Source of the DNA: Scytonema sp. UIC 10036
GTDB taxonomy: Bacteria; Cyanobacteriota; Cyanobacteriia; Cyanobacteriales; Nostocaceae
Direction of reading: 5' to 3'
Length of the DNA: 5,139 bases
NCBI RefSeq assembly: GCF_009725235.1
Contig: NZ_WJFC01000379.1
Location: 1-5,139 of the forward strand
Part shown: one piece after another, positions 1 to 5,127 of the stretch
Position numbering within the stretch: the first letter of the stretch is position 1
Layout of the letters: every line of letters starts with the position of its first letter
The notes under the pieces: model-generated
The model's database searches: none
Told to the model about the DNA's origin: nothing
Seen by the model: the letters and a program-made list of their open reading frames with translations, nothing else
Program-made: the position numbers and the translations under genes

Positions 1-824
1 ACGCTATAGCTGCCAAACCTGATATCGCCATCTTCTCTGCCGGAGGCGCCACATCACTAAAATTTGCACCGCTTTTTGCCGAAGCCGGAACTACCGTGAT
101 CGACAACTCTTCCGCATGGAGAATGGATCCTGATAAGAAACTTGTCGTTCCGGAAATCAATGCAGATGTGCTGACAAAAGAAGATAAAATTATTGCCAAT
201 CCCAACTGTTCTACCATTCAGTTAGTAATGGTTTTAGGCCCATTAAATAAAAAATACGACCTGAAAAGAGTAATCGTTTCTACCTACCAGTCTGTAACCG
301 GCACTGGTAAAGCAGCTGTAGACCAGCTGAATTCCGAGATCAGCGGAGATGAAACCATTGCAAAAGTGTATCCTTATCAGATCTTCAAAAATGCTCTTCC
401 TCACTGCGATGTCTTTGCAGATGACGATTATACCAAAGAAGAGATCAAGCTGATGAAGGAGCCTAAGACAATTTTAGGAGACGACACTTTCAACCTGACG
501 GCAACAGCAGTACGTGTCCCCGTTCAGGGAGGCCACTCCGAAAGCGTAAATATCGAATTTGAAAATGAGTTTGATTTGGATGAAGTAAGAAAAATCTTAT
601 CCGAAACGCCGGGCGTTGTAGTTGTGGATAATGTCAAAAATAATGAGTATCCGATGCCTCTTTATTCAGAAGGAAAAGATGAGGTTTTCGTGGGAAGAAT
701 CAGAAGAGATCTCTCACAGCCCAAGACCCTGAATCTCTGGATTGTGGCAGACAACCTGCGGAAAGGCGCTGCAACCAACGCAGTACAGATCGCAGAATAT
801 CTTGCAGCCAACAACTTAGTGTAA
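1..824 (+). CDS. asd: Aspartate-semialdehyde dehydrogenase, 5'-truncated by window edge
   Basis: The enzyme reduces aspartyl-4-phosphate to aspartate semialdehyde with NADPH in the cytoplasm. This is the branch point to lysine/diaminopimelate, threonine and methionine. The frame is open from base 3 to the TAA at 822-824 (273 codons visible), so the true start lies left of the window and the GTG at 96 is internal. The family is usually about 330 residues, so roughly 55 N-terminal residues with the first part of the nucleotide-binding Rossmann fold are missing. Visible family signatures are SAGGATS near the left edge, VIDNSSAWRMDPD, VVPEIN, the active-site NPNCST with catalytic Cys at 207-209, and VPVQGGHSES with the active-site His at 534-536. 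The C-terminal LRKGAATNAVQIAEYL is also typical. No frameshift or stop interrupts it. A hairpin terminator follows 17 nt after the stop. Family assignment is very secure. Confidence 0.97.
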   Translation, partial: AIAAKPDIAIFSAGGATSLKFAPLFAEAGTTVIDNSSAWRMDPDKKLVVPEINADVLTKEDKIIANPNCSTIQLVMVLGPLNKKYDLKRVIVSTYQSVTGTGKAAVDQLNSEISGDETIAKVYPYQIFKNALPHCDVFADDDYTKEEIKLMKEPKTILGDDTFNLTATAVRVPVQGGHSESVNIEFENEFDLDEVRKILSETPGVVVVDNVKNNEYPMPLYSEGKDEVFVGRIRRDLSQPKTLNLWIVADNLRKGAATNAVQIAEYLAANNLV

Positions 825-840
825 ACTAACAAAAATAAAA

Positions 841-868
841 AGAGTCTCAGAATTGAGATTCTTTTTTA
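841..868 (+). terminator. Rho-independent terminator after asd
   Basis: The 9-bp stem AGAGTCTCA (841-849) / TGAGATTCT (854-862) contains one G-T pair and a 4-nt GAAT loop. The T-run begins at the end of the stem and continues to 867. It is placed as expected for the end of asd. The T-run finishes only about 9 nt before the start codon of the next gene (877), so it may also act on the CDF gene as a readthrough or attenuation point. Confidence 0.8.
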
Positions 869-876
869 TCAAACCT

Positions 877-1877
877 ATGAACGTTCAGAAAAGTAATACT
901 CAAGATAAATTAGCCTTTCAGAAGCTTATTGCCGCTTTTGGAATCATCCTTTTTATAGGGAAAATAATTGCCTGGAAACTTACGGATTCAGATTCTGTAT
1001 TTTCCGATGCCATGGAAAGCATTGTAAATGTCATCAGTGCGTTTATGGGATTGTATTCTTTATATTTAGCCGCAAAACCTAAAGACGAAGATCATCCCTA
1101 CGGACATGGAAAAGTAGAGTTTGTAACATCAGGAATCGAAGGTGCCCCTGATCGCTATCGCCGGTATCATGATTATCTACGAAGGCATCAACAGCCTTAT
1201 AACAGGAAAAATATTACAGAAACTCGACTGGGGAATTGCCATTATCGCAACAACGGCTATGATCAATTATTTTTTAGGGTATGTCTCCATTAAAAAAGGA
1301 AAACATGAAAATTCGCAGGTGCTGGTTGCTTCCGGAAAACATCTTCAGTCGGATACCATTACAACATTGGGCTTTGTAGTCAGTTTGATTGTAGTTTATT
1401 TTCACGAAGATTTACTGGCTGGATTCGGTTGTAGCGCTATTTTTCGGTATTTACATCATCATTATAGGCTATAAGATTATCCGTAAATCGCTAAGCGGGA
1501 TTATGGACGAGCAGGACCCTGACCTTCTTAATCATATCATTAAAGTTTTAGAAGAGAACCGACGTACGGAATGGATTGATGTTCACAATATGAAAATCCA
1601 GCAGTTTGGAGCCAACCTCCATATTGATGCCCATATCACCTTACCGTGGTATTACAGCCTTCGCGATGCACACAATGAAATGGAAAAAATGATTATCCTT
1701 CTTGCAAAAAATACCAGAAGAAGTATAGAATTCAATTTTCATATGGACGACTGCAAGCCCATTTCATGTCCTATTTGCCAGATCGCCGACTGCCCGGTTC
1801 GGGAAAGGGACTTTGTAAAAAAGGTAATTTGGACTCCGGAAAATGTAACGTGTGTAGATAAGCATACAGCTGAATAA
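877..1877 (+). pseudogene. CDF-family divalent cation transporter, two frameshifts
   Basis: This is an inner-membrane cation diffusion facilitator (Zn/Fe/Mn/Co-type efflux by proton exchange; the metal cannot be told). The ATG at 877 is preferred over the in-frame TTG at 853, which lies inside the terminator. The first frame runs to about 1144 and holds TM1, TM2 and DHPYGHGKVEF. One extra C in the CCCC run at 1145-1148 moves the reading to a second frame (IAIAGIMIIYEGINSL, then HLQSD). A second net +1 (or -2) shift at about 1415-1421 moves it to a third (LDSVVALFFGIYIIIIGYKI), which continues through the cytoplasmic domain to TAA at 1875-1877. Corrected, the protein is about 332 residues, normal for the family. 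The TM5 metal pair HxxxD is present (about H155/D159). TM2 has E47/N51 where YiiP has Asp/Asp. The C-terminus carries a Cys cluster (CKPISCPICQIADCP). With these shifts it could not be made as one chain. Sequencing error is a real alternative to a pseudogene. Confidence 0.88.
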
Positions 1878-1885
1878 AAAATTAT

Positions 1886-1893
1886 TACATTTG
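1886..1893 (+). promoter_or_regulatory. Possible Bacteroidota -7 box (TAnnTTTG) of the small XRE gene
   Basis: TACATTTG fits the TAnnTTTG element used by the Bacteroidota housekeeping sigma factor. It ends 14 nt before the ATG at 1908, in the short gap after the CDF stop. The leader would be about 8 nt and contains an A-rich TTAAAAATAAT stretch suited to translation initiation in this phylum. No clear TTG-type -33 element lies at the expected distance, and such 8-mers occur by chance in AT-rich DNA. Confidence 0.35.
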
Positions 1894-1907
1894 TTAAAAA
1901 TAATAAT

Positions 1908-2207
1908 ATGGGAGTAGGAACAAATCTTAAAAGATTAAGAAGCAAAACAAAATTTTCTCAGCAGGATATTGCAGATAAGCTAAATATCGACCGGGTGACC
2001 TATGCCAATTGGGAAAGTGAAATGTCTGATATAAAGTCTCAATACATCCCGAAATTAGCAGAAATTTTTGAGGTTGAATTAAAAGAGCTTTTTGAAAATG
2101 ATCAAAAAATACAGGTAACAAACAATATTGAAAAAAGGATAAAACGGGTGCAGGTGGAGTTGGTGTACAAAAAGAAAAGTTATAATAAACATGATTATCA
2201 CCGATGA
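1908..2207 (+). CDS. Small XRE/Cro-type HTH transcriptional regulator
   Basis: This is a 99-residue DNA-binding protein. Residues about 6-61 form a five-helix XRE domain: LKRLRSKTKFSQQDIADKLN contains helices 1-2, IDRVTYANWESE is the recognition-helix region, and YIPKLAEIFEVELKELF closes the domain. Such single-domain proteins usually bind as dimers to operators near their own gene; the target here is unknown. The ATG at 1908 follows the CDF stop by 30 nt and has an A-rich upstream context. Residues after about 77 (KRIKRVQVELVYKKKSYNKH) are basic and of low character. Another frame reads IKTGAGGVGVQKEKL from the same place, and a third reads the protein-like tail ending at 2262, so the C-terminus may be frame-damaged like its neighbours. 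The HTH assignment is secure; the end of the protein is not. Confidence 0.85.
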   Translation: MGVGTNLKRLRSKTKFSQQDIADKLNIDRVTYANWESEMSDIKSQYIPKLAEIFEVELKELFENDQKIQVTNNIEKRIKRVQVELVYKKKSYNKHDYHR

Positions 2208-2262
2208 AAACTCTCTTTCAAAAGTTAAGGAGGAATTGGATAAATACCTTGATAAAGATTAA
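2191..2262 (+). other. Protein-like 23-codon tail ORF downstream of the XRE gene
   Basis: ATG at 2191 to TAA at 2262 encodes MIITDENSLSKVKEELDKYL plus three residues, an amphipathic, helix-like and coding-looking peptide. It overlaps the end of the XRE gene in another frame and stops about 30 nt before the terminator. The frame is open back to 2143. It may be the true C-terminal end of the XRE protein separated by one or two indels, a tiny independent protein, or chance. I do not recognise it. Confidence 0.3.
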
Positions 2263-2293
2263 TTCATTTTTCATTAGTCACAAATTTAAAAAG

Positions 2294-2333
2294 CGAGGCT
2301 GTCCTAAAAGTTTGGACTGCCTCGTATTTTTTT
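2294..2333. terminator. Bidirectional rho-independent terminator between convergent genes
   Basis: CGAGGCTGTCC (2294-2304) pairs with GGACTGCCTCG (2314-2324), an 11-bp stem with one internal T-T mismatch and a 9-nt loop. On the plus strand it is followed by a T-run (2327-2333). On the minus strand the stem is followed by CTTTTTAAA. It therefore serves both the plus-strand XRE gene and the minus-strand GLPGLI gene, which converge here. Confidence 0.88.
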
Positions 2334-2390
2334 AAACAAGTTACTTCTTACTTCTCAAAGAGATAAAATTAGCAATTTATTATTCTATAC

Positions 2391-3159
2391 TTATTCAATC
2401 GGATTATAATTTTTCGCTCTTTCTTGTGCTTTCTTCATAATCATTCTTAATGTTTCTGGATCATCAATTAACTTATTATAAGTATTAGGATCGGCTATTT
2501 CTCTTCTTTGATAATCAAAAATTTTAGTTTATTCACTAAAGTTGCTTTAGGTTCCATATTTGCTGATCTAGCAAAATATTTTCTTTTTCGAAAATTATAC
2601 ATACTAAATACATAATCCTTTTTTTCATCGAAAATTTCGATAATAAGTCCAGGTAATTTATTGAATTTATAAGGACCAAACGGAAATGGTATCTCTTCAG
2701 TAACCAAGCTACCCAACTACGACCATATTTTTTAATGACAGCTTTCTGACACTTATATTTTCCAATTATCCTAAATTCATTTATAAGTTTCCATTCAAAA
2801 TTATTTGACTCTTCATACTTGAAAATTTTATTGGCGACAGGAGATGTTACGTATAATTTTCCGCTGTTGTCCCAATATATTCAGGAAAGTCTGTAGAATA
2901 TTTCAGACCTACGGCAATACCAGATTTTTCATTAACTTTTTTTTCTAATTTTAAAGAATCCATAATATACTTTTTCATATTTTTAATAAGATTCTTTTTC
3001 ATTTATAAGGAGTGCAAACGTATCTTCTTGTGAAACCGCATTAGATTTCTGATCTTTGTAAATTAACTTATAATCAGCTTCATATAATACGTCAAATCCT
3101 GTTTGCGATTTAACAAAAATCATTAAAAAAAGTAAAATCAGTGAATAAAATAATTTCAT
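2391..3159 (-). pseudogene. GLPGLI-family secreted protein, four frameshifts
   Basis: The gene reads from ATG at 3159 to TAA at 2391-2393. The N-terminus MKLFYSLILLFLMIFVKSQT is a signal peptide, probably cut before the Gln. The body is recovered only by changing frame at about 2985 (extra T), 2874-2875 (T missing), 2702-2703 (T missing) and 2517-2521 (T-run one short). Successive pieces read EADYKLIYKDQKS, then MDSLKLEKKVNEKSGIAVGL, WDNSGKLYVTSPVANKIF, KCQKAVIKKYGRSWVAW, and FTEEIPFPFGPYKFNKLPGL followed by IIEIFDEKKDYVF. The end reads DYQRREIADPNTYNKLIDD and ends NYNPIE. AWFT, IPFPFGPYKF and LPGLI (2642-2656) are the hallmark motifs of the Bacteroidota GLPGLI family, exported proteins of unknown function. 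Corrected length is about 256 residues, usual for the family. TTTAAAAAGAT precedes the ATG. I found no substitution-type stop in the restored frame, so these may be sequence errors and not decay. Confidence 0.85.
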
Positions 3160-3167
3160 ATCTTTTT

Positions 3168-3210
3168 AAACAAATTAAAGAGCAAAACATAGAACGTCTA
3201 TATTTTGCTC
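3168..3210 (-). terminator. Long hairpin terminator between small secreted gene and GLPGLI gene
   Basis: On the minus strand GAGCAAAATATAGA (3210-3197) pairs with TCTATGTTTTGCTC (3193-3180) through 14 bp including one T-G pair, with a 3-nt CGT loop. A TTTAATTTGTTT tract follows. On the plus strand no T-run follows, so the direction is minus. It lies 20 nt beyond the stop of the small secreted gene and ends about 9 nt before the GLPGLI ATG (3159). It may be a terminator, or a leader hairpin controlling the GLPGLI gene. Confidence 0.72.
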
Positions 3211-3230
3211 CAAATTGCAATCTTAATGAA

Positions 3231-3435
3231 TTAATGCTGGTAAATTGTAATTGAAACATTGGTTGTCCACAAAACAACACCATTCATTAGCTTTAAGGTT
3301 TTAATAACCTGATCATAAGTCATATCCCCATTCCAGAACCATTTACTTGAATCACAGTCCACAAGAAGTCCTAAAAGGAAATGCGCTTACAATTCCGGCA
3401 ACAAATAATGCTCCGATTAAATATGTTTTTTTCAT
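3231..3435 (-). pseudogene. Very small putative secreted protein, one frameshift
   Basis: ATG at 3435 begins MKKTYLIGALFVAGIVSA, a clear export signal (Lys pair, hydrophobic core, Ser-x-Ala end). The frame continues FPFRTSCG and then hits TGA at 3352-3354. A net +1 shift at about 3359-3363 restores a second frame reading DCDSSKWFWNGDMTYDQVIK, then TLKLMNGVVLWTTNVSITIYQH, to TAA at 3231-3233. Corrected length is about 67 residues. The mature part is short and rich in Trp, Thr and Val, with one or more Cys near the join. I do not recognise a named family. TCG-containing small exported proteins in flavobacteria are a loose resemblance only. A TAnnTTTG box sits upstream and a strong hairpin follows. 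The coherence of both halves suggests one real gene, broken either genuinely or by a base-call error. Confidence 0.62.
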
Positions 3436-3466
3436 AATCAAATGATTTTTTAATTGTTTTACATCA

Positions 3467-3474
3467 CAAACCTA
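3467..3474 (-). promoter_or_regulatory. Possible -7 box (TAnnTTTG) of the small secreted gene
   Basis: Read on the minus strand, TAGGTTTG matches TAnnTTTG. It lies 31 nt before the ATG at 3435 and between the preceding terminator and the gene, a sensible promoter position. The leader carries AATTAAAAAATC, an A-rich initiation context. A good TTG -33 element is not visible. Confidence 0.4.
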
Positions 3475-3498
3475 AGAAGTAAAAATGAGAACTTTTGT

Positions 3499-3524
3499 AA
3501 AAAAAACACAGCAAATATTGCTGT
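3499..3524 (-). terminator. Rho-independent terminator after the coiled-coil HTH gene
   Basis: On the minus strand ACAGCAA (3524-3518), loop TAT, TTGCTGT (3514-3508) form a perfect 7-bp stem. It is followed by G and eight T residues (3506-3499). It lies 75 nt beyond the stop of the HTH gene and before the promoter-like box of the small secreted gene, separating the two units. Confidence 0.75.
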
Positions 3525-3598
3525 AATTTTCCAACATTTAATCAAAATAACAGGTTAACATTTAAAACATTACAAACAAGTCACTTTAAATGAAATTT

Positions 3599-3994
3599 TT
3601 AAAAGTATAAACAATTTTCGAAGCAAAAAAAATTATCTTTTATTCCTAAAGCTGCTTTGTAGATTTCAATTTCTTTTTCCATATCTGCTATTCTTTGGGT
3701 TTTCTCTGTAAGCTCCTTTACAATCCTAGCATCCTCGTTTAAGGCTAAAGTAGACGGATAATAATTTGTTAGCTCAGTAAGAAAATCGTAGCCAATTGCC
3801 AAGCCAATATTCCAAACAATCCCAAATTGCAGCGACGATTGCTTGAAGTAATTAGCTAATGATGTTGGAGAAATTTGCATTCTTCTTGCCACTTCCGCTT
3901 GTGTAAGTTTTTTATCATCAATAATTTTTCTTACAAGCTGCCCAAGATGAGGATGTGGAAAATCTCCTTTTTTTTGATATTTTCTGGAACTCAT
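3599..3994 (-). CDS. HTH regulator with C-terminal coiled coil
   Basis: This is a 131-residue protein with ATG at 3994 and TAA at 3599. Residues about 17-72 carry an XRE-like HTH (LGQLVRKIIDDKKLTQAEVA, then ISPTSLANYFKQSSLQFGIV and NIGLAIGYDFLTEL). Residues about 86-117 (ALNEDARIVKELTEKTQRIA, then DMEKEIEIYKAALGIK) form a Lys/Glu-rich coiled coil, probably for dimerisation. I recall similar HTH-plus-coil proteins as common orphan regulators in flavobacteria, usually ending soon after ALGIK. Here a tail DNFFCFENCLYF follows, rich in Phe and Cys. One extra A in the A4 run at 3638-3641 would instead end the protein as GIKR, so the tail may be an artefact. Role unknown. It may control its own gene through the repeats just upstream, or the small downstream secreted gene. 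It is separated from xrtF by 187 bp of AT-rich DNA. Confidence 0.82.
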   Translation of the reverse strand: MSSRKYQKKGDFPHPHLGQLVRKIIDDKKLTQAEVARRMQISPTSLANYFKQSSLQFGIVWNIGLAIGYDFLTELTNYYPSTLALNEDARIVKELTEKTQRIADMEKEIEIYKAALGIKDNFFCFENCLYF

Positions 3995-4002
3995 AACCTA
4001 CT

Positions 4003-4058
4003 ATTTACGTTTAAAATAAATAATTGCATGCATTAAATATATAAATTTACGTTTAAAA
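4003..4058. repeat. Two direct repeats of ATTTACGTTTAAAA, 42 bp apart, before the HTH gene
   Basis: The 14-mer ATTTACGTTTAAAA occurs at 4003-4016 and again, identical, at 4045-4058. The centre-to-centre distance of 42 bp is close to four helical turns, so both would face the same side of the DNA. The near copy begins 9 nt upstream of the HTH start codon (3994). The palindrome TGCATGCA (4025-4032) lies between them. This arrangement suits an operator for an autoregulating HTH dimer, but the region is extremely AT-rich, so chance cannot be excluded. Confidence 0.5.
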
Positions 4059-4143
4059 AATATTTTTTAAAATTTTAAATATATAATTTCATATAAAAAG
4101 CATATATTTAATTATATAAAGTATGTAAAAACATGCATTATAC

Positions 4144-4164
4144 GTATAAAAATACATTTTATAC
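4144..4164. repeat. Perfect inverted repeat downstream of the exosortase pair
   Basis: GTATAAAA (4144-4151), a 5-nt spacer and TTTTATAC (4157-4164) form a perfect 8-bp inverted repeat 18 nt past the end of the exosortase-partner gene. On the minus strand the stem is followed by GTATAATGCATGTTTTTAC, only loosely T-rich. It could be a weak terminator or a protein-binding palindrome. CATGCATTA at 4132-4140 also occurs at 4027-4035. No gene is evident in 3995-4181. Confidence 0.4.
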
Positions 4165-4181
4165 TTTTTATAAGATATCTT

Positions 4182-4610
4182 TCACTTGTTTATATGCTTT
4201 CGGTAATAAAACATCGGAATGATGAGCAGCAGGATCAATGGTTGTATCACAAATCTCCTCATATAAAAAGAAAAGAGCTGCCCCATTTCAAAATGCCCGG
4301 AGACACAATATAAGTACATAGGAAAAGTGATCGCAAAAACGATGACGATTAAAACAGCGCCTTGTATCGTCCAATGCCTATTATTAAACCAAAACTGAAT
4401 AATTAAACACGAGAAAAAAAGATTTAACAAAAACCTGAATAGATGGCTGACAATCAATTTACCCCATTCAAAATCCGGAAACGGCAGGCTATTATTAACT
4501 TCATGAAAATAATCCAGGAAAGGATCGTAGAAAAGGCTGCCCTCGAAAACCCGTACAGCAATAAGGCCAAGAATGCCCAAAAGCACTAAAAACCAGCTAA
4601 GAATTTTCAT
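4182..4610 (-). CDS. Exosortase F system-associated membrane protein
   Basis: This is a 142-residue integral membrane protein with about four predicted helices (residues about 3-20, 55-73, 82-101 and 120-134). The conserved face is VRVFEGSLFYDPFLDYFH after TM1, then LPFPDF, SHLFRFLLNLFFS in TM2, and RRFVIQPL before the last helix. This pattern matches my memory of the flavobacterial family found next to XrtF. Its biochemical role is not known; presumably it assists or partners the exosortase at the inner membrane. The ATG at 4610 lies 14 nt inside the 3' end of xrtF, with TTTAAAAA directly before it, so the two are almost certainly translated from one mRNA and probably coupled. Frame and length are intact. 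It ends with a basic tail (YYRKHINK) typical of a cytoplasmic end. Confidence 0.9.
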   Translation of the reverse strand: MKILSWFLVLLGILGLIAVRVFEGSLFYDPFLDYFHEVNNSLPFPDFEWGKLIVSHLFRFLLNLFFSCLIIQFWFNNRHWTIQGAVLIVIVFAITFPMYLYCVSGHFEMGQLFSFYMRRFVIQPLILLLIIPMFYYRKHINK

Positions 4611-5127
4611 TTTTTAAAGCAAAAAATTTAATCCAGACCAGCCAGAGCAGTACAACCGTTCCATAGATCACGGCAGGAAACACAAAATCATGAAATATCT
4701 TTCCGTATTCTTTGTGATCAGTCATTACCATGTTCAATCCCACAATTCTGAAAAGATTCATAACATACAGAAGAATGAGCCCTGCCAATATAAAAATGAA
4801 AGTTTTCGAACCCTTATAAAAGGCAACAACAAATGCCACAAAAAGAATCATTACCGATACCGCATTACAGCCTTCCACCATTCGGGTAGGATAAAAATTT
4901 CTCACATAAAAATAGACCTGTTCTCCTTTTACATCGTCATAAAGCTGTGTAGGATACCCAAGATAATTCTGAATGTCCCTCACCTGCTCTGCAATGAAAC
5001 GAGAAAAAGAATCAAGACCCTGATACCGGAAACTGTTCAGGTAATATTGATATACCAGCAGCAACACTACATATACGATAATGAAGCGTAATAAAATGTT
5101 TAACACCGGTTTAAAATCCTTTAACAT
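4597..5127 (-). CDS. xrtF: Exosortase F, transmembrane transpeptidase-like sorting enzyme
   Basis: This is a 176-residue inner-membrane exosortase. The family is thought to cleave short C-terminal sorting signals of exported proteins and pass them on in the envelope, in a way analogous to sortase. The catalytic triad expected for exosortases is visible: Cys87 in MVEGCNAVSVM, Arg127 in YVMNLFRIVGLN, and His146 in GKIFHDFVFPAVIYG. Hydrophobic segments lie at about 8-30, 90-104, 109-130 and 149-168, with a periplasmic-type loop between TM1 and the Cys helix. The length fits the short flavobacterial XrtF type. The ATG at 5127 gives a Lys-containing start MLKDFKPVLN; the upstream region runs out at 5139, so regulation is barely visible. 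It is followed by its partner gene with a 14-nt overlap. No protein with a recognisable sorting tail is encoded in the window, so its substrates are elsewhere. Confidence 0.93.
   Translation of the reverse strand: MLKDFKPVLNILLRFIIVYVVLLLVYQYYLNSFRYQGLDSFSRFIAEQVRDIQNYLGYPTQLYDDVKGEQVYFYVRNFYPTRMVEGCNAVSVMILFVAFVVAFYKGSKTFIFILAGLILLYVMNLFRIVGLNMVMTDHKEYGKIFHDFVFPAVIYGTVVLLWLVWIKFFALKNENS

Noticed and set aside
853..876. TTG at 853 as the CDF start
   Set aside because: It lies inside the asd terminator hairpin, and the residues it adds (MRFFFIKP) look like translated T-run. ATG at 877 gives a normal CDF N-terminus.
1739..1945. 68-residue minus-strand open frame
   Set aside because: It is antisense to the CDF C-terminus and the start of the XRE gene, with no motif and no initiation context.
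1927..2121. 64-residue minus-strand open frame
   Set aside because: It is antisense to the HTH domain of the XRE gene, whose coding evidence is strong.
3995..4181. CRISPR-like or mobile-element ends
   Set aside because: There are only two copies of each short repeat, with no regular spacers, no transposase remnant and no target-site duplication.
4690..5091. 133-residue plus-strand open frame
   Set aside because: It lies wholly antisense to xrtF, has no family features and an unlikely His/Asn/Lys-rich composition. It is a shadow of the real gene.
4003..5127. HTH gene at 3599-3994 as the dedicated regulator of xrtF
   Set aside because: It lies downstream of the pair in the same direction, separated by 187 bp, and nothing links its repeats to the xrtF promoter, which is at or beyond the right edge.
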